A stretch of DNA of 64,000 bases, taken from assembly GCA_027339635.1 (NCBI GenBank), contig DAHWNZ010000006.1, forward strand, positions 1-64,000, written 5' to 3'. The position numbers and the translations under genes are program-made. Of the stretch, positions 17,819 through 26,253 are shown in pieces; the first letter of the stretch is position 1; each line of letters opens with the position of its first letter. Source of the stretch: AG-12 sp027339635 (GTDB taxonomy: Bacteria > Chloroflexota > Dormibacteria > Aeolococcales > Bog-877). The notes under the pieces are model-generated. The model did not search any database and was not told where the DNA came from. It was given only the letters and a program-made list of their open reading frames with translations.

Positions 17819-17832
17819 TAGATTGTTGTCAA
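17804..17832 (-). promoter_or_regulatory. Consensus promoter of the arsR-MFS operon, leaderless
   Basis: On the minus strand, TTGACA (17832-17827) and TACTCT (17809-17804) are separated by 17 bp, and the -10 ends 6 nt before the GTG. It is the only promoter in the window with a perfect -35 hexamer. Confidence 0.75.
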
Positions 17833-18090
17833 CAGGTTTCTCTCAAACCATCTCGCTGGACCTGGGAGCCTAGCCAGAGTGGATCAGGCAACCACGCCCA
17901 GAGATGGGCCAGGCGCCGATGGTGATCCGGCGGGGCACAGGTGCCGGGACCGCTTTGGAAACGCGGATCCGCTCACCGGCGCCGCCGCTCGGGACCCAGC
18001 CGAGCGCCTCACAGATTCCCAACTCCGACGGCCCGAGGCGACCTGGGTCCCGCGAGCATCCCCGGAAGCTGATGTCGGTACCCGACCGGC
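17833..18090. other. Structured intergenic region, no gene recognised
   Basis: This 258-bp gap contains two large potential hairpins. The clearer has GGGACCCAG (17991-17999) pairing with CTGGGTCCC (18043-18051), and inside it CGCCTC (18005-18010) with GAGGCG (18035-18040). The other is an imperfect inverted repeat with ends GGCGCC near 17912 and 17979. GTCGG-TAC-CCGAC at about 18074-18086 lies just past the pucR-like stop and may terminate that operon. No credible coding frame is visible; an RNA element is possible. Confidence 0.4.
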
Positions 18091-19863
18091 TCAGTCCGGC
18101 AGTAGGCTCCTGGCCCTCAGGGCGACTCCGATGACCACTCTAGCCTCGGGATCATCCAGGGCCATCCCCAAGAGCGCCTCGATGCGCTGCACACGATAGG
18201 CCAGGGTGTTGATATGGATCCGCAACGACCTGGCGGTCGCGCTCTGATTCCAGCCATGGGAGGCCAGCCCCTCTAGAGTCGGCAGCAGAGGTGTCCGGTG
18301 GCTCTCCTGGTACCCGAGCAGGGGACCCAGGCTCTCCTCAACGAAGCGTCGCAGAACCTCTGGATCGCGCACCTCAAGCAGCAGCCGAAACGCCCCTAGC
18401 GACCGGTAGGAGGTGACTGCCGCACGTTGTTTTGCCCGATGGATGAGGCGCAGAGCCTCACGCGCCTCCTCATGCGCCCGGTGCAACCCCTGCGGCGAAC
18501 TCGTCCTGCCCCCGATTCCGACGGAGAGGGACAGGGCCTTCTCAAGACCTCCGGCCAGGGCTTGGATTCTGCGGCCCAGCTCCTCCATGGCCTCAAGGTT
18601 TCGCGTGGAACCTGTTTCCCCCGGAGGAGCGGTGGGGACCAGGAGCACAAGCGAGGTGGCCCGAACCACCAACATTGAGCCCGGAGCGACCAGGGCGCAC
18701 AGCCGCTCCAGGTCGCGCTGGAAGCGGTCCTGAAGGGGATGACCCTGCATCGCCAGCGCCGCGCGCTCGTCATCCGGCTCCAGCACGACCACCCATGCCT
18801 GCTCCGGTATCCGGTAACCCAGACGCTCGGCCGCGATGGCCAACCTCCGGATCTCCGCCGGATCCCTCTGATCCGCCAGCAATCCCTCGAGGAGGTCGCC
18901 CCTGAGGCGGCGCTCCACCTCGGCTGCCGCTCGCTCCTTCAGCAGCTCCAGAGCGATCACGGTCGCCCCGTGCTCCAGGGCGCGCCGGCGGCCCGGTGAC
19001 GCCTGGGCCAGAGACCCCTCCAGGGCCAGGACCGCCGCGAGCGCAGCCCCGGCGCGGACGGGGGTCAGGGTCATGGGCGAGCGGCCCCTCGGACCCCGCT
19101 GCTCGATCGGGGTCGAGGCTGACGAAAGCGCGGCCGGTATCGGGATCCTACGGGCAGGCAGCCCACCGCCCGCGCCGTGCTCAAAGCGAAAGCCCGCAGG
19201 GTCGTACAGCCCCACCGGGCCCTGGGCAAGGCTGGCGATGGCATCGAGGATGTTGTCCAGGCCGGCGCCCTGGAGCACGAGCTGGGTGAATCGCTCATGG
19301 ACTGTCTGGGAGCGTCGGATCTCCTCAAGCTGCCCCTCCAACTGCCGTTGTAGTTCGCTGCGTTCGAGGACTCCGGCGATGGCGCCGGCGATGGCGGAGA
19401 GGAAGGCGACCTCGTCCTGCCTGAAGTCGCGGCGGGCCGAAGACTGTACGTTGAGAACCCCCACGATCCGAGGCCCGGCCTCGATGGGCACCGAAAGCAT
19501 CGAGGTGAACCGCTCCTCGTCAACTCCCTCTATCCACTTGAAGCGGGGCTCCCTGGATACCTCCGGGACCACCAGGGCTCGTCGCTCCGCGGCGACGGTT
19601 CCCGTCACCCCCTCCCCCACCCGCATGAGAAACCGCCCCACCGCCTCCTGCTGCAGGCCATTGGTCGCCGTGAGCACCAGCCCATCCTGCTCGCGGTCGT
19701 AGAGGTAGAGGGAGCAGACGTCAGCCTCCATGGCGAGGGTTGTCTCCCGGATCACCAGCTGCAGGAGATCGTCCCTCCCCATGGTCGAGGCGGCGGTGAC
19801 CGAGAGGCGCTGCAGGAACAGGAGCTCCCGAAGTTGGCGGTCCGGGGGCGTGGATGCCTGCAC
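18091..19863 (-). CDS. GAF-domain PucR/CdaR-type transcriptional regulator
   Basis: 590 residues. A GAF sensor domain spans about 15-165 (ending GVLNVQSSARRDFRQDEVAF), with a coiled linker near 165-190. A GGDEF-like central region spans about 340-480, and a PucR-type helix-turn-helix lies at the C-terminus (HGWNQSATARSLRIHINTLAYRVQRIEALLG). PucR relatives activate purine/xanthine-dehydrogenase genes, and GAF-PucR proteins respond to small molecules. It directly follows moaC (adjacent stop and start), and the coxSLM molybdoenzyme lies 3 kb away. It is thus a candidate regulator of that cluster, though no binding site is known. GTG start. Confidence 0.85.
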   Translation of the reverse strand: MQASTPPDRQLRELLFLQRLSVTAASTMGRDDLLQLVIRETTLAMEADVCSLYLYDREQDGLVLTATNGLQQEAVGRFLMRVGEGVTGTVAAERRALVVPEVSREPRFKWIEGVDEERFTSMLSVPIEAGPRIVGVLNVQSSARRDFRQDEVAFLSAIAGAIAGVLERSELQRQLEGQLEEIRRSQTVHERFTQLVLQGAGLDNILDAIASLAQGPVGLYDPAGFRFEHGAGGGLPARRIPIPAALSSASTPIEQRGPRGRSPMTLTPVRAGAALAAVLALEGSLAQASPGRRRALEHGATVIALELLKERAAAEVERRLRGDLLEGLLADQRDPAEIRRLAIAAERLGYRIPEQAWVVVLEPDDERAALAMQGHPLQDRFQRDLERLCALVAPGSMLVVRATSLVLLVPTAPPGETGSTRNLEAMEELGRRIQALAGGLEKALSLSVGIGGRTSSPQGLHRAHEEAREALRLIHRAKQRAAVTSYRSLGAFRLLLEVRDPEVLRRFVEESLGPLLGYQESHRTPLLPTLEGLASHGWNQSATARSLRIHINTLAYRVQRIEALLGMALDDPEARVVIGVALRARSLLPD

Positions 19864-20385
19864 TCAGCGGGTCCCTTCGGTGCCCCCGCCGGGGCGCCGG
19901 ACGGCTCCCGAGCGGCCTCCGCTCTTGGACTCCATCCGGACTCCACCGATCTCCGCCCAGGGGTCAAGGCTCTTGACCATGTCGATCACGGTGAGCCCAG
20001 CGACGGCGATGGCGGTGAGTGCCTCCATCTCGACTCCCGTCGCGTCCCGGCAGCGGACCGTGGCTCGCAGGAGCACGCGCTGAGTGGCACGGTCAAGGTC
20101 AGCGTCGACCGCGATGTGGCTGATCGCGATCGGGTGGCAGAGCGGAATCAGGTCATGGGTACGCTTCGCCGCCATGATGCCCGCCACCCGGCAGATCTCG
20201 AGCACGTCACCCTTGGTCACCTCCCCATCGGAGATGGCTCCGCACGCGCTCGCGCTGAGCTGCACGAAGCCGGACGCCGTCGCCTGTCTGTCGGAGACCG
20301 CGCGCTCCCCGACATCCACCATCCGCACCCTGCCGGCACGGTCAAGGTGCGAGAGCCGAGCCTGGTCGCCCCGATCCGTGCTCAC
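19864..20385 (-). CDS. moaC: Cyclic pyranopterin monophosphate synthase (MoaC)
   Basis: 173 residues. Conserved MoaC blocks are MVDVGERAVSDRQATASG, the active-site KRTHDLIPLCHPI and DATGVEMEALTAIAVAGLTVIDMVK. It converts the MoaA product to cyclic pyranopterin monophosphate in molybdenum cofactor synthesis. The GTG at 20385 overlaps the stop of the upstream gene (GTGA), which fixes the start; the long N-terminal extension in the open frame is not used. The C-terminus carries about 18 Gly/Arg-rich residues beyond the usual end. No moaA or moaE is seen in the window. Confidence 0.92.
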   Translation of the reverse strand: MSTDRGDQARLSHLDRAGRVRMVDVGERAVSDRQATASGFVQLSASACGAISDGEVTKGDVLEICRVAGIMAAKRTHDLIPLCHPIAISHIAVDADLDRATQRVLLRATVRCRDATGVEMEALTAIAVAGLTVIDMVKSLDPWAEIGGVRMESKSGGRSGAVRRPGGGTEGTR

Positions 20386-21002
20386 GCCGCCGCCGCACAG
20401 GAGGCCGCAGCCTTGGGATCGGACGCTGAAGAGTAGAGGATCCCTATCGTCAGCGAATCTGGGGCCGCTGCGGAACAGGCGAAGCGGAGGTCTCGCCCGG
20501 GAGCGATCAGGGCGAGGTTGAAGGCCGGACGCAGGCCATGGGAGATGAGCTGGGGGAGCAGCTGGGGCAGGCCGAGCTGCCCCACCCACAGCCCGTGAAA
20601 AGTCAAATCGACTATTGAGCCGCCGCCGGAGTTCAGGGTCACCGGCCCGCTTATCACCAGCGGATGGGACAGGACTGCCGTCTGTCCACTCACGACCACC
20701 TCGCCTCGTTCGATGTGAACCTGAAGATCCGCCAGGCCGACATACCCGCCCAGGGATTGCTGCAGCAGGGCCGTGGCCTCCTGGTCGTCAATCTGCACCA
20801 GGGCGACGGGGGTTTGCGTCGCCAGCGCCTGTTCGATCCCGCGCGCCGCCGACAGCTGCACCGTCGCCGCCGAAGCCGGGGACACCTGCTGGTAGGCCGG
20901 GGGAGTCGTCATCAGGTGCACCCCGTAGGCGATCGCGGCCGCGACTATCAGCACCGGCACCAGGCAACCGAGACAACTCATGGTGCAGCTGCGGCGCACC
21001 AT
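20382..21002 (-). CDS. Predicted single-pass membrane or exported protein, unknown function
   Basis: 206 residues. An N-terminal hydrophobic segment (about 8-28) follows a short positively charged end, so the protein is likely anchored with the rest outside. The body resembles lipid-binding DUF2993/LmeA-like proteins in its alternating pattern (VGLADLQVHIERGEVVVSG, then SIVDLTFHGLWVG), but this is a weak resemblance. The ATG at 21002 has GAGGTG 6 nt upstream; a GTG at 21011 is the alternative. The stop overlaps the moaC start. Confidence 0.55.
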   Translation of the reverse strand: MVRRSCTMSCLGCLVPVLIVAAAIAYGVHLMTTPPAYQQVSPASAATVQLSAARGIEQALATQTPVALVQIDDQEATALLQQSLGGYVGLADLQVHIERGEVVVSGQTAVLSHPLVISGPVTLNSGGGSIVDLTFHGLWVGQLGLPQLLPQLISHGLRPAFNLALIAPGRDLRFACSAAAPDSLTIGILYSSASDPKAAASCAAAA

Positions 21003-21012
21003 CCGCAGCACC

Positions 21013-21522
21013 TCAGATCACCTCGGCGACGCCGCTGCGCCAGGCGCGCACGGCCATGCGGTGCGACGAGAAAGCGAGCTCGGGCAGCTCGTCGCTGCCA
21101 AACCAGCCCAGTTCCGGCGCCTCCTCCGTCGGGGCGGGCGTGCCTCCCACGAACGGCCCCCCGTAGGCGAGAACCAAGAGCCCGCCCTCAGAGGTCATCA
21201 CGTGGTGGATGCAGGCCAGCCGTTCGATCTCCACAAGGCAGTTCGTCTCCTCGAGGCATTCCCGTCTGGCCCCGTCGGCGGGGGTCTCACCAGCATCCAG
21301 GTACCCCCCCGGCAGGGCCCACTGCCCGAGCCCCGGGGCTATCCCCCGACGGATGGCGAGCAAACGCCCCTCTTCATCCTCGACGACCACCGCGACGGCC
21401 ACCTTGGGATCGGGCCACGCGACGAATTCGCACGCCGGGCACGCCGGCAATCCGCGACCCTCCAGAAGCCGCTCCACCAGGCGCGCTCCACAGCCGGGGC
21501 AGAAGCGATACTCGACCCTCAT
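21013..21522 (-). CDS. NUDIX hydrolase with N-terminal zinc ribbon
   Basis: 169 residues. A four-Cys ribbon (FCPGCG then CPACEF) precedes a NUDIX fold with the box GGYLDAGETPADGARRECLEET, slightly varied but with the catalytic REcLEE core intact. Zinc-ribbon NUDIX enzymes include NADH/NAD-cap and ADP-ribose pyrophosphatases. The ATG at 21522 overlaps the previous gene's stop (ATGA). Confidence 0.88.
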   Translation of the reverse strand: MRVEYRFCPGCGARLVERLLEGRGLPACPACEFVAWPDPKVAVAVVVEDEEGRLLAIRRGIAPGLGQWALPGGYLDAGETPADGARRECLEETNCLVEIERLACIHHVMTSEGGLLVLAYGGPFVGGTPAPTEEAPELGWFGSDELPELAFSSHRMAVRAWRSGVAEVI

Positions 21523-21815
21523 TGGTCCCACACAATGCGCAGGATTTTGACCTCGCGGGAGAACCCCGCCAGCGCCCTGACGCGCGCGGCCACATAACGA
21601 CCGTCCCCTGGGCGCAGCAAGATTGCGCCCTCTGAACTCTCGGGAACGACCCGCCCGGGGCCCCGGCGGTGGACCGTGATCGGTTCGGCTAGGCGCTGGC
21701 GCAGGAAATCCGCGAAGTCCGCGTCCTCGGACTCCACGTGACCGTCCTCCCGGACGACCGCGACCCTGCCATCTCGCTCGAGCTCCCAGCCCAGCACGTC
21801 GGTTCTCTGGGTCAA
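21519..21815 (-). CDS. Small hypothetical protein
   Basis: 98 residues, sequence rich in charged residues (VAVVREDGHVESEDADF, then ADFLRQRLAEPITVHRRG) with no membrane segment or recognised motif. It sits between dinB and the NUDIX gene in one operon, overlapping the latter by 4 bp. The TTG at 21815 has GAGGGG just upstream; a GTG at 21797 is the alternative. A TATCAT box 9 nt before the TTG could be an internal promoter. Function unknown. Confidence 0.55.
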   Translation of the reverse strand: MTQRTDVLGWELERDGRVAVVREDGHVESEDADFADFLRQRLAEPITVHRRGPGRVVPESSEGAILLRPGDGRYVAARVRALAGFSREVKILRIVWDQ

Positions 21816-21855
21816 AGCCCCTCGATGATACGGCCCCCAGAGCCGAGGACCCGGC

Positions 21856-23094
21856 TCAGGAGGGCCGAAGCTGGCCCAGGTGATCGCTATTCCAATCGGG
21901 CGAGTCCTCCAGGGCCGCGGTCCCCCGCGCGATGGCAGACCCGCCAAAGCGTCGCCGGAGCTCGTCCATGGCTCGGTCCACCCGCTCCGAGCGGCGCTCC
22001 ACTTGGTCGAACAGCCCCATCTGCGAATCGAGCCGCGCCAGCTGCTCCACCCCTACTCCCAGCAGCCTCACCGGCCGCCCGGCTGGGACGGTGGCCCTCA
22101 GCAGCGGCCGCGCGGCCCGGAAGATTTCGACGTCGGCGCAGGTGGGCTGGCCCAGGGGACCCCTTCTAGCGACGGTCTCGAAGTCCGCGAACCGGACCTT
22201 GATGGCAACCGTCGCGGCGGTGAGACCGTTGGTCCGGAGGCGGCTTCCGACGCCCGCCGCTAGCAAACGGAGCCTCTCCTCAAGGATGGCCTCGTCCGCC
22301 ACGTCCTCATCGAAGGTCGTCTCCCTGCTGATCGATTTGGGCGCCGTGGGCACCACCACCGGAGCGGGGTCCACTCCCCGCGCGCGCGCCCTCAAGCCCT
22401 CGCCACCCGGGCCCAGAACCTCGACCAGAAGAGAGGTCGGGGCCGCGGCCAGTGCCCCCAGGGTGTGGATCCCCAAGAGACGCAGGCGTTCGGTGGTCTT
22501 GGGCCCAGCCCCGGGCAGGCGTGCCACCGGCAGCGGAGCCAGAAAGCGCTCTTCGTCGCCTGGATGGACTACCACCAGGCCGCGCGGCTTACGCAGGTCC
22601 GAGGCTATCTTGGCGACGGTCTTGGAGGTGGCCACGCCCACCGAGGCGGGGAGGCTTAGCTCGCTAGCTATCCTGCCCTGGATCTCGCGGGCAATGTCCG
22701 GGCCGCTCCCGTGGAGGAGTTCGCAGCCACTCACGTCCAGAAAGGCCTCGTCCAGAGAGCCCGGCTCCACCAGCGGCGTGTAGTCGGAAAAGATGCCGAA
22801 AACCTCCTTGGAGACCGCCGCATAGTGCCCGATGTCAACCGGCAGCACGATCAACTCAGGACAGCGGCGGAAGGCCTCGGACAGGGACACGGCCGAGCGC
22901 ACTCCCCGTGGCCTGGCCTCGTAGGAAGCGGCGGCGACCACGCCACGGCCGGGGCGCCGCCTCTCTCCGGGGTGGGACTCGACGCCTCCTCCGACCGCCA
23001 GCGGTCGACCGGCCAGCTCTGGCCGCCGCCTCAGCTCGCAGGAAGCGAAGAAAGCGTCCAGATCAACGTGGAGGATGGTGCGCGGGTACGGCAA
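21856..23094 (-). CDS. dinB: DNA polymerase IV (Y-family translesion polymerase)
   Basis: 412 residues. The palm motifs are HVDLDAFFASCE (N-terminal catalytic Asp) and GSLDEAFLDVSG (Asp-Glu pair), followed by thumb (helix-hairpin-helix GLPGAGPKTTERL-type segment) and little-finger domains. A QMGLF sliding-clamp motif lies near residue 360. It copies past damaged bases. The TTG start has GAGGA 9 nt upstream and lies 18 bp after proS, so the two are co-transcribed. The C-terminal 40 residues after the clamp motif are unconserved. Confidence 0.93.
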   Translation of the reverse strand: MPYPRTILHVDLDAFFASCELRRRPELAGRPLAVGGGVESHPGERRRPGRGVVAAASYEARPRGVRSAVSLSEAFRRCPELIVLPVDIGHYAAVSKEVFGIFSDYTPLVEPGSLDEAFLDVSGCELLHGSGPDIAREIQGRIASELSLPASVGVATSKTVAKIASDLRKPRGLVVVHPGDEERFLAPLPVARLPGAGPKTTERLRLLGIHTLGALAAAPTSLLVEVLGPGGEGLRARARGVDPAPVVVPTAPKSISRETTFDEDVADEAILEERLRLLAAGVGSRLRTNGLTAATVAIKVRFADFETVARRGPLGQPTCADVEIFRAARPLLRATVPAGRPVRLLGVGVEQLARLDSQMGLFDQVERRSERVDRAMDELRRRFGGSAIARGTAALEDSPDWNSDHLGQLRPS

Positions 23095-23112
23095 CGGCGA
23101 TTCCTCAACGCT

Positions 23113-24903
23113 TCAGCTGGGATCCCCCAGGGTGGCGGAAATCAGCTGCTCCACCGGCTCCATCCTATGCCTCAGGGATGCCTCGAGCTCCGCCGCCAGG
23201 AGCCCCAGTTCCTCCCGGATTGCCCCTAGCGCATGCTCTCGGGTCACGACGAACGGCTCGCCTGAGCGCCGCTTCAATTCGACCCCTCCGGCATCCAGGG
23301 AGCGCGGGGAGATGGTCACCCGAAGCGGCATGCCGCGCAGGTCGGCGTCGGCGAACTTCACCCCGGGGCTGATATCCCGATCGTCATAGAGAACCTCGAT
23401 GCCGAAGGCCACCATCTCCTCATAGAGGGCGTCGGCCGCGGCCCGGACATCCTCACGGCCTCCGACCGCCACCAGGGCGACCGCGAAGGGGGCGAGAGAG
23501 ATGGGCAGGGCCAGGCCACGCTCGTCGTGGTGTTCCTCAGCCGCGCAGGCCAGCATCCTTCCCAGGCCTATCCCATAGGAGCCCATGACGACCAGGCGCT
23601 CGCGCCCCTCCTCATCGGCATAGGTCGCGCCCATTGCCCGGCTGTAATCGGTACCGAGCTGAAAGATATTGCCGAACTCTATCCCGCGACGCAACTGCAG
23701 CTTTCCAGGGCAATTTGGGCAGGGCTCGCCGTCCTGGGCAGAGGCCAGCCTGGCAAGGCGCGCGTCCGCCGCGTCGCGGAGGAGGTTGAAGTTACGAACA
23801 TGCCAGCCGGGACGGTTGGCACCAGTGACCAGATTGCGTCGCCTGGCAAGGACCTCGTCCGCGACCACCGTCACCCCCTGCAGGCCCAGTGGAGACATGT
23901 ATCCGGGTACCCCGCCGGAAGCGGCGATCTCCTCGGCCGTGGCCGGGCGCAGCTCCAGGGCCGAGGTGGCGTTGCGCAACTTCGCCAGGTTGACCTCGGA
24001 GTTACCCGGCACCAGCGCCAGGACCAGCTCGCCCTCCTGGTCACGGGCCCGCTGGACCCAGTAGGCGACACTCTTTGAGATCCGCTCCGGGGCGATCTCG
24101 AGGAGTCGCGACACGTCGGCCACAGTCGTGGCCGATGGGGTCTCGACCTCCTCCAGCGGCAGCTCCGGCTCGGTCTCCGGCTCTGGCAGGCGGGGTTCAG
24201 CCACCTCCTGGTTGGCGGCGTAGCCACAGTCCGCACAGAAGATCAGGGTGTCCTCGCCGACGTCTGACAGATACATGAACTCATGGGCCATCCGACCCCC
24301 CATCATGCCCACGTCTGAGAGCACGGCCGCCACCGGCAATCCCGCCCTTGAGGCGATGCGGAAGTAGGCCCGGAAGTGGAGGCGGTAAGCCCTGCCGAGG
24401 CCTTCCTCGTCCCGATCCAGGGAGTAGGCGTCCTTCATCACGAACTCTCTGGTTCGGATCAACCCGCCGCGAGAGCGGGGCTCGTCGCGGAACTTGGTCT
24501 GAATCTGATAGACGATGCGCGGCAGGTCTCGGTACGACGAGACCTGGGAAGCGGTCAGGTCGGCCACCACCTCCTCATGGGTCATCGCGAGCGCCATGTC
24601 CCGCCCGCGACGATCCTGGAAGCGGACCAGGGTGGCATCCACCTTGTCCCAGCGCCCGCTGCGCCGCCAGATCTCGCCCGGATGGACCACAGGCATGGAG
24701 ATCTCCTGCCCCCCGATCGCATCCATCTCCTGGCGCAGGATGGTCCTGATCTTCTCCATGGACCGTGCCCCGAGGGGCAGCAGGCTGAATATGCCCGCCG
24801 CCAGCTGCTGTATGTATCCCGCCCGCAGAAGCAGCTGATGGGAGACGAGCTCTCCCTCAGGGGCAGAGCGCAAGGTGGTGCCGAACATCTGAGTGACGCG
24901 CAT
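23113..24903 (-). CDS. proS: Prolyl-tRNA synthetase, bacterial type with editing insertion
   Basis: 596 residues. The start MRVTQMFGTTLRSAPEGELV is the normal bacterial ProRS N-terminus. Class II motif 2 is seen in FRDEPRSRGGLIRTREFVMKD (split by position) and motif 3 in GSYGIGLGRML. The long segment between them contains the INS editing domain, which removes mischarged Ala. The ATG at 24903 is chosen on conservation and on a TACACT box ending 8 nt upstream; the 68-residue longer frame is spurious. It leads the minus-strand operon continuing through dinB to the pucR-like gene. Confidence 0.95.
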   Translation of the reverse strand: MRVTQMFGTTLRSAPEGELVSHQLLLRAGYIQQLAAGIFSLLPLGARSMEKIRTILRQEMDAIGGQEISMPVVHPGEIWRRSGRWDKVDATLVRFQDRRGRDMALAMTHEEVVADLTASQVSSYRDLPRIVYQIQTKFRDEPRSRGGLIRTREFVMKDAYSLDRDEEGLGRAYRLHFRAYFRIASRAGLPVAAVLSDVGMMGGRMAHEFMYLSDVGEDTLIFCADCGYAANQEVAEPRLPEPETEPELPLEEVETPSATTVADVSRLLEIAPERISKSVAYWVQRARDQEGELVLALVPGNSEVNLAKLRNATSALELRPATAEEIAASGGVPGYMSPLGLQGVTVVADEVLARRRNLVTGANRPGWHVRNFNLLRDAADARLARLASAQDGEPCPNCPGKLQLRRGIEFGNIFQLGTDYSRAMGATYADEEGRERLVVMGSYGIGLGRMLACAAEEHHDERGLALPISLAPFAVALVAVGGREDVRAAADALYEEMVAFGIEVLYDDRDISPGVKFADADLRGMPLRVTISPRSLDAGGVELKRRSGEPFVVTREHALGAIREELGLLAAELEASLRHRMEPVEQLISATLGDPS

Positions 24904-24911
24904 GGAGCACA

Positions 24912-24917
24912 AGTGTA
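24912..24917 (-). promoter_or_regulatory. -10 box (TACACT) for proS, short or no leader
   Basis: TACACT on the minus strand ends 8 nt before the ATG at 24903. The message would have a leader of about 0-2 nt. Confidence 0.55.
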
Positions 24918-24944
24918 CGAGCGCCGTCCGCCGTCCTGGGAGCG

Positions 24945-25682
24945 CTACGCCCGACTCGCCTCCACCAGCCGGGGAAGCTCCTCCCAGGTGCCCAGTTGGG
25001 GCTGGTACGACCCGGGGGGCAGGGCTCCCGGGGCAGCGATCGCGGTCATACCCATCGCGGTCGCTCCCTTGAGATCCGCCTCCATCTCGTCGCCAACGAA
25101 CCAGCACCTGGAGGCCGCCACCCCGAGCTGAGACAGCAGCGCTCGAAACACCTCCGGTGAGGGCTTGCGCCAGCCCACCTCACTGCTCAGGACGATCGTG
25201 TCGAAGCTTTGGGCGAGCCCCTGGCGCTCAAACATCGCACGCATAGTCTTGGCCGGATACGGAGCGTTCGACAGCATGCCCAGGCGGAGTCCCTGGCGCC
25301 TCAGCAGGGGCAGGGTGGCGACCGCCCCTCGGTCCGCCTCCACCGATCCTCCCCATGCCCCCTGCAGGACCTCGCAGGCCAGCTCCACCTGGCTCTCGCG
25401 AATGGTCTTGCCCAGCAGCCCGCGCAGCACCTGGCCGTAGATGTCGAGGATCTGCACCTCGTGCCTGGGGTCCCGGTTGTGAGCCTCATCCACGAGCCGG
25501 TCCACCTCCTCCTCGACCCGGTTGCCGAAATCGCTCTCCGGTACTGGGAGGTGGCTACTGTCCACCTCAAGCAACGTCAGCACGGCCTGGCCGGCCGCGA
25601 CCAGAGCGCCGCCTGGATGCACGATCCTGGCGAGTGTCCTCCCGTAGTCGAAGCCGATGGCGTCCGGCGCCGGGAGGGTCAA
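24945..25682 (-). CDS. HAD-superfamily hydrolase
   Basis: 245 residues. Motif I reads AIGFDYGRTLARI: the nucleophile Asp is present, but Gly occupies the usual second-Asp position. Motif II is LGMLSNAPYPAKT, the Lys is in GWRKPSPEVFRAL, and motif IV is CWFVGDEMEADLKGA. The missing second Asp (acid/base in phosphatases) may lower or change activity. The start overlaps the preceding Arg-rich protein's stop (ATGA), so both are translated from one message. Confidence 0.82.
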   Translation of the reverse strand: MTLPAPDAIGFDYGRTLARIVHPGGALVAAGQAVLTLLEVDSSHLPVPESDFGNRVEEEVDRLVDEAHNRDPRHEVQILDIYGQVLRGLLGKTIRESQVELACEVLQGAWGGSVEADRGAVATLPLLRRQGLRLGMLSNAPYPAKTMRAMFERQGLAQSFDTIVLSSEVGWRKPSPEVFRALLSQLGVAASRCWFVGDEMEADLKGATAMGMTAIAAPGALPPGSYQPQLGTWEELPRLVEASRA

Positions 25683-26182
25683 GTCGCGGGGACTCCTCCG
25701 CCCGCGCCCCCTCTCGGCCGCCGCCGTCGCCGCCGTCGCTTAGCCCCGCCCGGTGCCGGGGCGGTCCCGTTGGTGGCGGGGGCCGCCGGGACCGGGGCTG
25801 CCTTGAGGCGGCGTGGCTGCGGGCTTTTGAGCTGCGGCGCCACCGGGGACGTCTGTCGCGCCGGCCCCTGGCCGCGACGGCGTCTGCGTCTGGGGCGGGC
25901 TGGCCCGGGCGAGGAGAAGTGAGCCAGAAGTTGCTCCTGGCGCCCAGGATCCCAGCTGGGCGTGGGCAGCTCTCCATAGTCGCTGAGTCGCAACTCCAGC
26001 TCGGCCATGAACTCGGCCAGCGGCCTCTTGTCCTTGGAGGCGTTGGAGATCTGCTTCTCCGCCCAGGGCTGATAGTGGACCGACTCAGGGTTGAGGAACT
26101 CCGGCAGAGCTCCGGGGTCACTCCCAGCGGGGCCCGGGGCGGGCTCACCCGCTGCCTCAGTCGGAGGATCGGCTTCGGCCAT
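25679..26182 (-). CDS. Hypothetical protein with Arg-rich C-terminal clusters
   Basis: 167 residues. Residues 1-30 are Pro/Ala/Gly-rich. Residues about 30-95 form a plausible helical domain (FLNPESVHYQPWAEKQIS, then FMAELELRLSDYGE). The C-terminal 70 residues carry two basic runs, RPRRRRRRGQG and AKRRRRRRRPRGG, separated by Pro/Ala linkers. No family recognised. The tail resembles that of the helicase at 44.8-47.4 kb and suggests nucleic acid binding. The ATG is supported by a TATACT box 6 nt upstream. Confidence 0.6.
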   Translation of the reverse strand: MAEADPPTEAAGEPAPGPAGSDPGALPEFLNPESVHYQPWAEKQISNASKDKRPLAEFMAELELRLSDYGELPTPSWDPGRQEQLLAHFSSPGPARPRRRRRRGQGPARQTSPVAPQLKSPQPRRLKAAPVPAAPATNGTAPAPGGAKRRRRRRRPRGGAGGGVPAT

Positions 26183-26188
26183 CGCCTG

Positions 26189-26194
26189 AGTATA
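26189..26194 (-). promoter_or_regulatory. -10 box (TATACT) for leaderless Arg-rich protein gene
   Basis: TATACT on the minus strand ends 6 nt before the ATG at 26182; no ribosome binding site is present. Confidence 0.65.
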
Positions 26195-26253
26195 TGTCCA
26201 CTCTCATTCCAACCCTGGATGCGCGGCCGCCGACTCGGGCCCCGATCGCGGGG

